Below, piece by piece: positions 1 through 7,676 of a DNA stretch of 64,000 nucleotides; position 1 is the stretch's first letter, and each line of letters begins with the position of its first letter. Where the stretch lies: contig CAKTTB010000011.1 of the NCBI GenBank assembly GCA_934613505.1, forward strand, positions 8,389 to 72,388, read 5' to 3'. Source of the DNA: an uncultured Oscillospiraceae bacterium. GTDB taxonomy: Bacteria; Bacillota; Clostridia; Oscillospirales; Oscillospiraceae. The translations under genes and the position numbers were made by a program. The notes under the pieces were generated by a model that was not told the origin of the DNA, made no database searches, and was given only the letters and a program-made list of their open reading frames with translations.

Positions 1-653
1 CGATGGGCTATGATATTTTGACCGAGCTTGTTTATGGCGCACGGCAGACGCTGCTGGTCGGCCTGCTCAGCAGCGTCCTGACGCTGGTTCTTGGGGCCGG
101 GATTGGGATCCTTGGGAGCTTCCGCGGTCTGGTCGGGCAGATCTTCAACGGTCTTATTCAGATCTTTGTTCTGCTTCCGAAGCTCATTACGCTTATCGTT
201 CTGGCGACGTTTTTCGGCAGCTCCGCCGCGCACCTGATCGTTCTGATCGCGGCGTTCAGCTGGGTCGGCACGGCGCGCGCCGTGCGCGCGAAGGTTTTGC
301 AGCTGCACACGCAGCCGTTTATCGAGAGCTGCCGCATCCTCGGCTACAGCCGCGCACATACCGCCCTGCATCATATTCTGCCAAACCTGTCGGACGTGCT
401 GCTGTCGCGCTTTCTGCTCGGGGTGAACAGCTGCATTATGATGGAATCGACGCTCTCGTTTCTGGGGCTTGGCGATCTCTATCGCCCGACGTGGGGCACG
501 ATGGTCAATTTTGCGTACAAGCGCGGCGCGTTTCTGCGGGGTGCGTACCAATATCTGCTGGCACCGGGCGTGTGCGTCATGCTGCTATGCTTGGCATTTT
601 ACCTGATCAGTCTCTGGCTGTCCGCCAGAAGGGAAACCATTTCGGAGGAGTAA
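1..653 (+). CDS. ABC transporter permease, oligopeptide/dipeptide type (DppC/OppC-like), 5' partial
   Basis: This is the C-terminal part of a binding-protein-dependent ABC importer permease; the start lies upstream of the window. The first visible residues (MGYDILTELVYGARQTLLVG) match the region that follows the TD-x-x-GRD motif in DppC/OppC proteins. Several hydrophobic membrane segments follow. The EAA-type loop that contacts the ATPase is visible at about residues 108-125 (ESCRILGYSRAHTALHHIL), and the family motif MMESTLSFLGLGD comes shortly after. The frame is open to the window edge. The stop is one base before the next gene (TAACATG), so the two are probably co-transcribed. The substrate (peptide, nickel or other) cannot be told from this fragment. 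Confidence 0.9.
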   Translation, partial: MGYDILTELVYGARQTLLVGLLSSVLTLVLGAGIGILGSFRGLVGQIFNGLIQIFVLLPKLITLIVLATFFGSSAAHLIVLIAAFSWVGTARAVRAKVLQLHTQPFIESCRILGYSRAHTALHHILPNLSDVLLSRFLLGVNSCIMMESTLSFLGLGDLYRPTWGTMVNFAYKRGAFLRGAYQYLLAPGVCVMLLCLAFYLISLWLSARRETISEE

Positions 654-654
654 C

Positions 655-1563
655 ATGGGAAAATACTTTGCAGACGTCCATGCGTCGCATGAAAGCCAGT
701 TTCAGGACCTGCCGCACGGGCTTGCCGACACGGATGAGATCCGCGCCTGCCGCGCAAAGCCGCAGACGTATGAAACGCTTCTGGAGCTGGCGGACGCGCT
801 GTGCTGGCAGCTGCGCTTCCGGGAGGCGATCGACGCTCTGACGCAGGCGGTCAGGCTGGAACCGGAGCGTATGGAGGCCTACCGCAAGCGCGGGCCCAAG
901 TATCTCGATACGCTGCAGTTTGAACAGGCGCTCGCGGATTACACACGCTGCGAACAGGCGGACGGCGTGAGCGTGATGTCACGCTACCGCGTCGGCATGG
1001 CGCAGTATATGCTGCAAAACTATGCTGCGGCGACCGCCGCTTTTTCCGATTCACTTGCCATCGCGTCGCAGGACGACGATATGTATATTGCGGATGTTTA
1101 CTGGCTGGTTCTGTCGCAGCTTCGTGCGGGAAAAGCAGATGAGGCGCAAAAGACCTTGCAGCAGCAGTATCGCCCCGATATGTACGTCGGACACCACACG
1201 GCGTATGAAAAAGCCATGCGCGTGGCGGCAGGGGCTGTGCCGATGGAGGATATGCTGGCAGAGTTGGACACGGAAGAAGACGATTTGCAGTTTGCCATGA
1301 CGGTCTACGGTCTTTGCGTTCTGCTGGAATTTGCGGGCGAACAGGAAAAAGCCAATGCTCTGAGGGAAAAGCTTCTTTCACGTGACGACTTCTGGTTCTG
1401 CTTCAGCTACCTTGCGGCCTATCACGATCGTGCCCTTCGGCGTGGCCGTGGACGAGTTCCAGCATATCTGCTATGCCCATCCCGAGCTGACGCCCAAGGA
1501 GCGGACATACCAGTGGCACCTGCTGGAGGAAAAATACATGCCGTGGCGCAGATACGAAAATGA
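655..1563 (+). CDS. TPR-repeat protein with an aberrant C-terminal tail
   Basis: A cytoplasmic protein of degenerate tetratricopeptide repeats; the clearest runs from about residue 45 to 125 (LELADALCWQLRFREAIDAL and following helices). No enzyme motif is visible. It starts one base after the permease stop, with GGAGG just upstream, so it is probably translated with the transporter operon. The repeat-like sequence continues to about residue 255 (FSYLAAYHD). After that the frame runs about 45 residues through Arg-, Ala- and Gly-rich sequence that is the wrong frame of a peptidase remnant. I infer that a deletion removed the natural stop and perhaps a few final residues. The specific function is unknown. 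Confidence 0.65.
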   Translation: MGKYFADVHASHESQFQDLPHGLADTDEIRACRAKPQTYETLLELADALCWQLRFREAIDALTQAVRLEPERMEAYRKRGPKYLDTLQFEQALADYTRCEQADGVSVMSRYRVGMAQYMLQNYAAATAAFSDSLAIASQDDDMYIADVYWLVLSQLRAGKADEAQKTLQQQYRPDMYVGHHTAYEKAMRVAAGAVPMEDMLAELDTEEDDLQFAMTVYGLCVLLEFAGEQEKANALREKLLSRDDFWFCFSYLAAYHDRALRRGRGRVPAYLLCPSRADAQGADIPVAPAGGKIHAVAQIRK

Positions 1564-1864
1564 CGCGTTCATGGAGCGCGGCGGCTACTGGTACCACAAA
1601 CTGCATATCTATCTCTATCCCTTCTACTACATCAACTATACGCTCACCACGATGGGCGCGATGGAGTTCAAGAAGAAATATGCCGAGGACAAAGCCGCCG
1701 CATGGCAGGACTATCTGAACCTCTGCAAAACCGGCGGCAGCCGCAGCTATCTCGAGACGCTGCGCTACGCGAATCTGGAAAATCCCTTTGAACCCGGCTC
1801 CGTCGCCCGCGCCTGCGGCTACACAGAGAAGATTCTTCTCGACCAGATCGCACAGCAGGCATGA
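1421..1864 (+). pseudogene. 3' remnant of an M3-family oligoendopeptidase (PepF-like)
   Basis: In a different frame from the TPR gene, about 147 codons encode the C-terminal part of an M3 metallopeptidase: VPFGVAVDEFQH at the start, then KYMPWRRYENDAFMERGGYW, YPFYYINYTL, and an end around ARACGYTEKILLDQIAQQ. M3 oligoendopeptidases are usually near 560 residues with a zinc-binding HExxH motif, which is absent here along with the first three quarters of the protein. No start codon or ribosome-binding site fits the preserved part. The join to the TPR gene lies near 1421-1430, which suggests one deletion that fused two gene ends. An assembly chimera is the alternative. Confidence 0.75.
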
Positions 1865-1924
1865 CCGCAGGCGGTGCTCCCGAAGGTCTGGAAAGAGAGC
1901 CGCACGAATATCGTTCCGATATGT

Positions 1925-1956
1925 CCCCCTCTGAGATTCTTTGATCTCAGAGGGGG
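1925..1956. terminator. Strong inverted repeat after the peptidase remnant
   Basis: A perfect 13-bp stem (CCCCCTCTGAGAT with ATCTCAGAGGGGG) around a 6-base loop. The T-run on the plus side is poor, so it is a terminator-like hairpin rather than a textbook one. It probably ended the original peptidase gene and may also serve the convergent LysR remnant. Confidence 0.6.
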
Positions 1957-1985
1957 CTTGCAATTCACCATGGGGCGCAGTGATC

Positions 1986-2412
1986 TCAGTCGGGCTGGAC
2001 AGTATTGCGGGCGGTGCGGAGGAAGGCGGTGATGAGCTGCCACTGGTAGGGCCTTTTGCGGTAGGCGAAGCGGATCTGGCCTGCTTGCCGTCTTGGCAGG
2101 CGGATGGTCAGCATCTGCTGCAGCTGGCTGCCGCTGCGCAGCGCGCGCAGGAGCAGCTCGGAGCAGAAATACACGCCGCAGCCGCGCTCGCAGAGCGTGA
2201 TCATGGTATCGGCGTTATCCGACCGGGCGCGGACGCGGACCGGCGCGCCGATGCTCCGCAGCGCCTGCTGGGCGGCAAAGCCGGCGATATCCTGCGCCCG
2301 GCTGCCGAGGAGGAACGGACAATCCCGAAAAACGGGATAGTCCTCCGCCTGCATGGGTAAAGCTGCGCTCGCGCGCGAGCGCAGAGATATATTCCATGGT
2401 CTGCAGGTTCAT
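1986..2412 (-). pseudogene. LysR-family regulator with a large internal deletion
   Basis: The minus strand starts with a plausible LysR N-terminus (MNLQTMEYISALARERSFT) preceded by GGAGGCAAGACC. The frame then breaks at about residue 20. In another frame, about 120 residues of the LysR effector-binding domain follow (FLLGSRAQDIAGFAAQQAL, then MITLCERGCGVYFCSEL). A normal LysR protein is near 295 residues, so about 160 codons are missing: most of the winged helix and the first half of the effector domain. The remnant cannot bind DNA. A sigma-A-like promoter reads away from it on the other strand, the usual LysR/target arrangement, but no target gene is present. Confidence 0.7.
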
Positions 2413-2464
2413 GGTCTTGCCTCCATCACAGGTATTTCCTGTAGTATACACAAAAATCAACAGT

Positions 2465-2493
2465 TTTACATTGTAATTCCGCCGTGCTATACT
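2465..2493 (+). promoter_or_regulatory. Near-consensus sigma-A promoter
   Basis: TTTACA at 2465-2470 and TATACT at 2488-2493, spaced by 17 bp, divergent from the LysR remnant. No gene follows before the terminator at 2580. Confidence 0.65.
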
Positions 2494-2499
2494 GTAGTC

Positions 2500-2612
2500 A
2501 GCTCGAACAGGGAGCTGCAGCCGCCGGCAGGAAAAGAAACTCCCTTTCTTCTATCCACCTTGCCGGCGGTTTATAAAACAAAAAGACGCGCTGCTGCGCG
2601 TCTTTTTGCTTT
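2500..2612 (+). ncRNA. Candidate small RNA (promoter, two stems, terminator)
   Basis: Between the promoter at 2465-2493 and the terminator at 2580-2607 is about 110 nt with no convincing ORF. It can form a strong stem between CCGCCGGCA at about 2521 and TGCCGGCGG at about 2561, enclosing a purine-rich then pyrimidine-rich loop, and then the terminator hairpin. This is the layout of an independent small RNA. It could instead be the leftover leader of a gene removed by the deletions seen nearby. I recognise no known family. Confidence 0.4.
2580..2607 (+). terminator. Perfect intrinsic terminator
   Basis: AAAAAGACGCGC / GCGCGTCTTTTT with loop TGCT. It is symmetrical, so it can act on both strands. 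Confidence 0.8.
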
Positions 2613-2660
2613 GTTAAAAACAGTATTCGTCTGTTCCATTGGAACTTTATCTGGTTTGAT

Positions 2661-2692
2661 TGTAGGGGCGGACAGGGTCGTCCGCCCCTACA
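2661..2692. repeat. Short GTAGGGGC-family palindromic element
   Basis: A 32-bp element with inverted ends (TGTAGGGGCGGAC and GTCCGCCCCTACA). A near-identical copy lies at 36990-37021 and a diverged one near 38627. Its ends resemble those of the longer element at 55851-55958. Confidence 0.8.
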
Positions 2693-2735
2693 AGTGCAGC
2701 ACTTGTTTCGTACTGCTTTGAATGAAACAGTCTTT

Positions 2736-3008
2736 TCATTCTTTTACGTGCGCGAGAAGCCAGTTGTACATGTCTTCGCGGGCCTGTTCGGAGAGGGGGA
2801 ATATCTTTTCGTCCTCCATTTCGCTCTTTTCGTAGCAGTACTCGCCGTGCCAGCATTCGCATTTCATGGAGCTTTCGTCGAAATTGACCTCCTTCTGCGT
2901 CAGCATGACGATGGACGGCGTGACGCGGAAGCGGAGCGCACCGTAGCTCCCTGTGAAGATATTATTATTTTCAAAGCTGTGCAGTACCGGTAAAAACAGC
3001 GGTTCCAT
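2736..3008 (-). CDS. Conserved-looking small hypothetical protein (90 aa)
   Basis: I do not recognise this protein. The chosen start (MEPLFLPVLHSFENNN) has GGAGAG upstream; the frame could extend 13 codons further but without a better site. It is soluble and has a central Cys-x-Cys-Trp-His-x(3)-Cys cluster (KCECWHGEYCYEK) and an acidic C-terminal helix. The single cysteine cluster could bind a metal, but too few ligands are visible to claim it. It stands alone between the LysR remnant region and the DMT transporter, transcribed away from the latter. Confidence 0.6.
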   Translation of the reverse strand: MEPLFLPVLHSFENNNIFTGSYGALRFRVTPSIVMLTQKEVNFDESSMKCECWHGEYCYEKSEMEDEKIFPLSEQAREDMYNWLLAHVKE

Positions 3009-3070
3009 AGCCGTCTCTCCTTCCCTTTTTTGTGTATCATACCACATTTTTTCCGCATAAACAAGTTCGT

Positions 3071-3099
3071 TTGACTTTCGGCGGGGCGTGTGATACAGT
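3071..3099 (+). promoter_or_regulatory. Promoter of the DMT transporter gene
   Basis: TTGACT (3071-3076), 17 bp, TACAGT (3094-3099), about 37 bp before the start codon. Confidence 0.6.
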
Positions 3100-3135
3100 A
3101 TGGAGGATTCTTTTTTCGGCTAAAGGAGCAAAGGC

Positions 3136-4032
3136 ATGCAGAAACAGACAAAGGGCAGTATTTTTCTTCTCCTGTGCGCAATGATCTGGGGCTCGGCGTT
3201 CGTCGCGCAGAGCGAGGGAATGCAGTATGTCGAGCCGTTTACGATGGGCGCGACGCGGTTTTTCCTGGCGGGTCTCGTGCTGCTGCCGGTCATCGCCGTG
3301 CTGGACCGCAAGGGCTGGTCACAGAACCGGCCGGTCACGAAGCAGGAACGGAAGAAGCAGTTTTTGGCGGGCGCAGTATGCGGCGCTTTGCTGTTTGCGG
3401 CGTCGTCTCTGCAGCAGTTCGGTCTGCTCTCCACCACGGTCGGAAAATCCGGATTCGTGACGGCGCTCTATATCGTCTTTGTGCCGATCCTGGGCGTTTT
3501 CATGGGCAAGCGTGCGGGGCTGAAGGTGTGGCTCTGTGCGGCCATCGCGGTGTTCGGCATGTATCTGCTGTGCGTCGGCTCGGGCTTTTCCATCTCGGGC
3601 GGCGATCTGCTGACGCTGGGCTGCGCGGTTCTGTTCACGTTCCATATCTGCTATATCAGCGCCGTTTCCCCGTATACGGACGGCGTGCGGCTGAGCTGTG
3701 TGCAGTTTTTCGTGTGTTCGGCCCTTTCGGCGATCGGGATGCTCCTGTTTGAAACGCCGGAATGGGGTTCCATTCTGCAGTGCTGGTGGCCCATCGTATA
3801 TGCAGGCGTATTCTCCGGCGGCATCGCCTACACCTTCCAAATCATCGGCGAGCGCGACGTACCGCCCACGCTGGCGTCGCTGCTGATGAGTCTGGAATCG
3901 GTATTTGCAGCCCTGTTCGGGTGGCTCCTGATTGGGCAGTCGCTCTCCGCGCGGGAGCTGGTTGGGTGCGCGATCATGTTCGCGGCGATCCTTCTATCGC
4001 AGCTGCCGGACAGGAAAGCGGCAAAAACATAA
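3136..4032 (+). CDS. DMT-superfamily permease (EamA family)
   Basis: A 298-residue membrane protein with about ten hydrophobic segments in two homologous halves, as expected for EamA/RhaT drug/metabolite transporters. The N-terminal half begins with the family-typical IFLLLCAMIWGSAFVAQ; the second half contains the matching VYAGVFSGGIAYTFQIIG and ASLLMSLESVFAALFGWLLI. The start has AAAGGAG eight bases upstream. It is a single-gene unit with its own promoter and a terminator at 4040-4072. Members export amino acids, purines or other small metabolites; the substrate cannot be predicted here. Confidence 0.9.
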   Translation: MQKQTKGSIFLLLCAMIWGSAFVAQSEGMQYVEPFTMGATRFFLAGLVLLPVIAVLDRKGWSQNRPVTKQERKKQFLAGAVCGALLFAASSLQQFGLLSTTVGKSGFVTALYIVFVPILGVFMGKRAGLKVWLCAAIAVFGMYLLCVGSGFSISGGDLLTLGCAVLFTFHICYISAVSPYTDGVRLSCVQFFVCSALSAIGMLLFETPEWGSILQCWWPIVYAGVFSGGIAYTFQIIGERDVPPTLASLLMSLESVFAALFGWLLIGQSLSARELVGCAIMFAAILLSQLPDRKAAKT

Positions 4033-4039
4033 TAAAATG

Positions 4040-4072
4040 CTCCGGTGCAGCGGCGCTGTACCGGAGTTTTTT
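4040..4072 (+). terminator. Terminator of the DMT gene
   Basis: CTCCGGT...ACCGGAG hairpin with a GC-rich inner part, followed by TTTTTT. Confidence 0.85.
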
Positions 4073-4100
4073 CAGATATCCGCCTTTTGCCGCAATGTCT

Positions 4101-4560
4101 CCGACGGCCCAATCTTTTCTCTCGCAAGAGAAAAGATTGGGGAGAAAAGAGTGCTGAGGGTACGGGACTTGTGCCGCAGTGCAGTTCAGGCAAGGAACTA
4201 ATTTGATAGCTTTTTCATTCGTACTAGGTCGCCTCACGGGCACTATGGTACGCGCCGCCCGTTAGGTAGGCATCAGATTTGTTGATAGTTGCCTTTGAAC
4301 GAATGCCGTAAATAGAAGGCGCTTTCTAAATTTGCAGATTTGTACGTATTCGCAGCGGCCTAAAGAAAGACTTCTTGAGAGCGAATCTCTATCAAATTTC
4401 GCGGGAAAGAGCCAAGAAAACCGAAGGGGTTTTCTTGGTCGGTTCAAGGGGAATCGGGGGGAGAATTGAAATCCCCCAAGATTCCCTTTTTTTGCCAGCA
4501 TTTTCTTTTGGGGAAGCAAAAGAAAATGCTGGACCGCACCCGCAAGTTTATAGAAAGCCT
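4101..4560 (-). repeat. About 500-bp non-coding repeat with covarying hairpins, copy 1
   Basis: This gap between the DMT gene and ispF holds no gene. Read on the minus strand it lines up in order with 58610-59115: a hairpin at 4495-4532 (CCAGCATTTTCTTTTG / CAAAAGAAAATGCTGG), a G/C-rich hairpin at 4449-4486, a CCAAGAAAACC / GGTTTTCTTGG hairpin at 4412-4438, a core containing GCGAATACGTAC and CCTACCTAACG, and a hairpin at 4109-4140 (CCAATCTTTTCTCT / AGAGAAAAGATTGG). The hairpins stay perfect although their stem sequences differ between copies. A partial copy lies at 7677-8020. Confidence 0.75.
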
Positions 4561-4576
4561 TCAGTCTTATGTCAAC

Positions 4577-5053
4577 TTATTCTTTCTGTTCCAGCAAGCA
4601 TACCGCGTGCGCGGCGATGCCTTCGCCGGAGCCGGTAAAGCCGAGGTGTTCCTCGGTCGTGGCCTTAACGCTGATATTGGAAATATCCGTGCCAAGGGCG
4701 GCCGCGAGATTCTGCCGCATCTGCGGGATATGGGGCGCGAGCTTCGGACGCTGGGCGATGACGGTCGCGTCGAGATTGCCGAGACGGTAGCCATTTTCAC
4801 GCAAAAGACGGTTCACCTCGCGCAGGAGCGCCATGCTGTCCGCGCCGAGATAGCGGTCGTCGATGTCCGGGAAGAGCTTGCCGATATCGCCCATGGCTGC
4901 CGCGCCGAGCAGGGCGTCCATAATGGCATGCACCAGCACGTCCGCGTCCGAATGGCCGTCCAGTCCCTTTTCATACGGGATCGTCACGCCGCCGAGGATG
5001 AGCTTTCTGCCCGCCGTGAGCCGGTGGACATCGTATCCGTGGCCGATCCTCAT
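4577..5053 (-). CDS. ispF: 2-C-methyl-D-erythritol 2,4-cyclodiphosphate synthase
   Basis: IspF cyclises CDP-methylerythritol 2-phosphate to ME-2,4-cyclodiphosphate in the cytoplasmic MEP isoprenoid pathway. At 158 residues it is the usual length. The N-terminal metal site is visible (GYDVHRL at 6-12), followed by [20 protein letters not shown] at about 32-51 and the C-terminal [17 protein letters not shown]. Its start overlaps the end of ispD by four bases (ATGA), so the two are translationally coupled, and both follow murD. The product feeds carrier-lipid synthesis that cell-wall building depends on. Confidence 0.97.
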   Translation of the reverse strand: MRIGHGYDVHRLTAGRKLILGGVTIPYEKGLDGHSDADVLVHAIMDALLGAAAMGDIGKLFPDIDDRYLGADSMALLREVNRLLRENGYRLGNLDATVIAQRPKLAPHIPQMRQNLAAALGTDISNISVKATTEEHLGFTGSGEGIAAHAVCLLEQKE

Positions 5054-5787
5054 GCGTCTGCCCTCCGTCTTAAGATCAGGGCGGCAAGCTCCAGATCGAG
5101 GGGCGTCGTAATCTTGATGTTTTCCTCGTCGCCGTCCGTCAGCTGCACGGGCATGCCGAGCGCTTCGACGGCGCTGCAGTCGTCGGTGACGGCAAGGTTC
5201 TGCGCCTTTGCATTCTGCAAAGCCGCCGCAAGCAGGTCGCGGTCAAAGACCTGCGGCGTCTGCACGGCGAAGAGTGTCTTACGATCCGGCGTGGATTCCA
5301 CCGTGCCGTCGGTCGAGACCTTGATGGTGTCCTTGACGCGCACAGCGGGCGCTGCGGCGGAGAATTTCTTTGCCTTGGCGACGGTCCTGCGAATCACTTC
5401 ATCGGTCACAAGCGGCCGTGCGCCGTCGTGGACGGCGACGAGCTGCGCCCGGTCGGACACTGCGGCAAGCCCCGCCATGACGGAATCCGTCCGCGTCTCG
5501 CCGCCCGCGACGACCATGCGCATTTTGCCGTAGGCCTTGAGATAGCGGCTGACCTTTTCCAGCAGGTCCTTCTGCGTGACGACGATGATCTCGTCGATCA
5601 GGTTGCAGCGGTCAAACGCGTCGACCGTCCGGCAGATGACCGGGAGGTTTTCCAGAACGGTCAGAATTTTATTCGTGCCGCCCATGCGGGACGACGTTCC
5701 GGCCGCAACGATCACGGCCGCGCAATACGGATGCAGAAGCTTCTGCTTCAGCTCCATCCCCCTGCGCAATCCTTCACTGAGCTTCAT
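5050..5787 (-). CDS. ispD: 2-C-methyl-D-erythritol 4-phosphate cytidylyltransferase
   Basis: IspD transfers CMP to MEP, two steps before IspF. The nucleotide-binding signature [15 protein letters not shown] lies at about 23-37, and DGARPLV at about 120. The 245-residue length includes an N-terminal extension of some 20 residues compared with many homologues. The start at 5787 is preferred because AGGAGG lies seven bases upstream; an internal Met at residue 11 is the alternative. It lies 12 bp after murD and overlaps ispF. Confidence 0.96.
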   Translation of the reverse strand: MKLSEGLRRGMELKQKLLHPYCAAVIVAAGTSSRMGGTNKILTVLENLPVICRTVDAFDRCNLIDEIIVVTQKDLLEKVSRYLKAYGKMRMVVAGGETRTDSVMAGLAAVSDRAQLVAVHDGARPLVTDEVIRRTVAKAKKFSAAAPAVRVKDTIKVSTDGTVESTPDRKTLFAVQTPQVFDRDLLAAALQNAKAQNLAVTDDCSAVEALGMPVQLTDGDEENIKITTPLDLELAALILRRRADA

Positions 5788-5799
5788 ACTGTCCTCCTG

Positions 5800-7173
5800 T
5801 TACAGTGCCTGCACGAGCGATTTATACGCTTCGCCGCGCACCATGAAATTCTTGAACTGGTCGAACGCCGCGCAGGCGGGTGAGAGCGTAACGATATCGC
5901 CGGGGACCGTATGCGCGTGCGCAAGCTGCACCGCTTCGGCAAGCGTTTTGGCGTGCAGGATCTCCGGCTGGCCCGGCCGATACTCCGGAGCGCCGCAGAC
6001 AGCAGCTTCGATCTTCTCCGCCGTCGCGCCGCAGAGGATCAGCAGCCGCACGTGCGCGCAGATCTCCGGCCCCAGCACGTCAAACGGGATCTTCTTATCA
6101 TAGCCGCCCGCGATCAGCACGAGCTTCTGGTGGAACGAATGAAGACCCGCGATGGCGCGCGAGGGGCTGGACGCGATGGAGTCGTTATAATATTTGACGC
6201 CGTCCTTTTCACGGACAAACTCGATGCGGTGCTCTACCCCGGCGAAGGTGCGGGCGACCTCGTCGATATCCTCGTCGGTAGCCAGTCCCTCAACGGCGCA
6301 GGCGGCGGCCATGTAATTTTCGATGTTATGAACGCCGGGGATGCGGATATCGGCGGCGGCCATGATTTTCTTTCCGTTGCGGTAGATGACGCCGCTTTGC
6401 AGATACACGCCGTTTTCCGGCCGCGACTGGCGGGAGAAAAACTCGACCGTCCCCTTCGCGTCGGCGGCAAAGGCGCGTGTGATATCGTTGTCGTAGTTCA
6501 GGACGACCTTGCCGGTCTCGTTCTGGTGCTCGAAGACGTTTTTCTTGGCCTGCACATACTCAGCCATGTCCTTGTGGACATCCAGATGGTTCGGCGCGAC
6601 GTTCGTCACGACGGCGATATCCGCCGAGCGCTCCATCGTCATGAGCTGGAAGGAGCTCAGCTCCACGACGGCGATATCCGTCGGCTGCATGTCCGCCGCC
6701 TGCGGCAGGAGGGGCGCGCCGATGTTGCCGCCGATCCAGACGCGGTGGCCTGCGTGCTCCAGAATTTTTGCGATGAGGGTGGTCGTGGTCGTCTTGCCGT
6801 CGGAACCGGTCACGGCGATGATGCGGCAGGGGCAGACCTCAAAAAACGCTTCCATCTCGCTGGTGATCTCCGCGCCGGACGCGCGCAGCTGGCGCAGGGC
6901 GGGGATATCCGGGTGCATGCCGGGCGTGCGGAAAACGACGTCGGCCCGGACATCGTCAAGATAGCCCTCGCCGACGTGCAGAGCCGCGCCGGCCTTTTCC
7001 AGCTGCAAAACCTCCTCGTCCAGCTTTTCCCGCGGCGTTTTGTCGCAGGCCAGCACGTGAATGCCGCGCGCAAGGAGCATGCGGATGAGCGGACGGTTGC
7101 TGACGCCGATACCGAGGACGGCGACCTTTTTATCGGTAAGCGAATCAAAATACTGATCGACAAGCGGATTCAT
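5800..7173 (-). CDS. murD: UDP-N-acetylmuramoylalanine--D-glutamate ligase
   Basis: MurD adds D-glutamate to UDP-MurNAc-L-Ala in the cytoplasm during peptidoglycan precursor synthesis. The 457-residue protein has an N-terminal Rossmann-like domain (KVAVLGIGVSNRPLI), the Mur ligase ATP loop TGSDGKTTTTT at about 118-128, NVAPNHLDVH in the central domain, and the C-terminal domain motif LIAGGYDKKIPFD. The start is supported by GAGG upstream. It leads the murD-ispD-ispF operon, from a perfect-spacing promoter at 7208-7236 divergent from rnpB. Confidence 0.97.
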   Translation of the reverse strand: MNPLVDQYFDSLTDKKVAVLGIGVSNRPLIRMLLARGIHVLACDKTPREKLDEEVLQLEKAGAALHVGEGYLDDVRADVVFRTPGMHPDIPALRQLRASGAEITSEMEAFFEVCPCRIIAVTGSDGKTTTTTLIAKILEHAGHRVWIGGNIGAPLLPQAADMQPTDIAVVELSSFQLMTMERSADIAVVTNVAPNHLDVHKDMAEYVQAKKNVFEHQNETGKVVLNYDNDITRAFAADAKGTVEFFSRQSRPENGVYLQSGVIYRNGKKIMAAADIRIPGVHNIENYMAAACAVEGLATDEDIDEVARTFAGVEHRIEFVREKDGVKYYNDSIASSPSRAIAGLHSFHQKLVLIAGGYDKKIPFDVLGPEICAHVRLLILCGATAEKIEAAVCGAPEYRPGQPEILHAKTLAEAVQLAHAHTVPGDIVTLSPACAAFDQFKNFMVRGEAYKSLVQAL

Positions 7174-7207
7174 AAGACAAGCCTCTTTTAATTTTTATCG
7201 TAAAAAT

Positions 7208-7236
7208 ATTATATTCAAATCCGAAACAAATTGCAA
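7208..7236 (-). promoter_or_regulatory. murD-ispD-ispF promoter
   Basis: On the minus strand TTGCAA (7231-7236), 17 bp, TATAAT (7208-7213). It stands back-to-back with the rnpB promoter only a few bases away, so the -35 regions are adjacent. Confidence 0.75.
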
Positions 7237-7241
7237 TCCAT

Positions 7242-7270
7242 TTGACTTTTTCACGCAAATAAAGTACAAT
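7242..7270 (+). promoter_or_regulatory. rnpB promoter
   Basis: TTGACT (7242-7247), 17 bp, TACAAT (7265-7270). Transcription would begin right at the mature 5' end of the RNA. Confidence 0.8.
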
Positions 7271-7276
7271 ATGTCA

Positions 7277-7632
7277 GCGACCGGGCCGGACAGTCGCGGG
7301 CGCAGCGCCGAAAGGCCGCGCATGAGGAAAGTCCGGGCTCCGCAGGGCAAGGATAACGGGTAACGCCCGCCCAGAGCGATCTGAGGAAAAGTGCAACAGA
7401 AATAAACCGCCGGAGACGGTGAAAGCTGTCTCCGGTAAGGATGGAAAGGCGAGGTAAAAGCTCACCCGATGGCGTGCGAAAGCGTCCATCGCTGTAAACT
7501 CTATCCGGAGCAACACCGCAGAGGAAGCAAGGCTTGCCCGGCTGCTTCCGAGAAGGTGGCTGGAGCGTACCGGCAACGGTACGCCTAGATAGATGACTGT
7601 CTACAACAGAACCCGGCTTATAGGCCCGATCG
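7277..7632 (+). rRNA. rnpB: RNase P RNA (ncRNA, M1-type ribozyme)
   Basis: This is a non-ribosomal RNA: the catalytic RNA of RNase P, which removes 5' leaders from pre-tRNAs. Conserved blocks are visible in order: GAGGAAAGTCCGGGCTCC near 7321, GCAAGGATAACGGGTAAC near 7346, GGTAAAAGCTCACCCG near 7454, and the 3' block ACAGAACCCGGCTTATAGGC near 7606. The order GAGGAAAGTCC ... ACAGAA...GGCTTA is diagnostic. The length (about 355 nt) is normal, and an intrinsic terminator follows directly. The 5' end is set by the promoter and the 3' end by the terminator, so each may be off by a few bases. The feature type shown should be read as ncRNA. Confidence 0.9.
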
Positions 7633-7670
7633 TAAAAAATACGCCTGACGTAAGTCGGGCGTATTTTTTC
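7633..7670 (+). terminator. rnpB terminator
   Basis: AAAAAATACGCC / GGGCGTATTTTTT around an 11-base loop. Confidence 0.85.
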
Positions 7671-7676
7671 GACCCC

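Noticed and set aside
4466..5533. 355-codon plus-strand frame across the repeat and ispF/ispD
   Set aside because: It is antisense to two clear MEP-pathway genes and starts inside the non-coding repeat.
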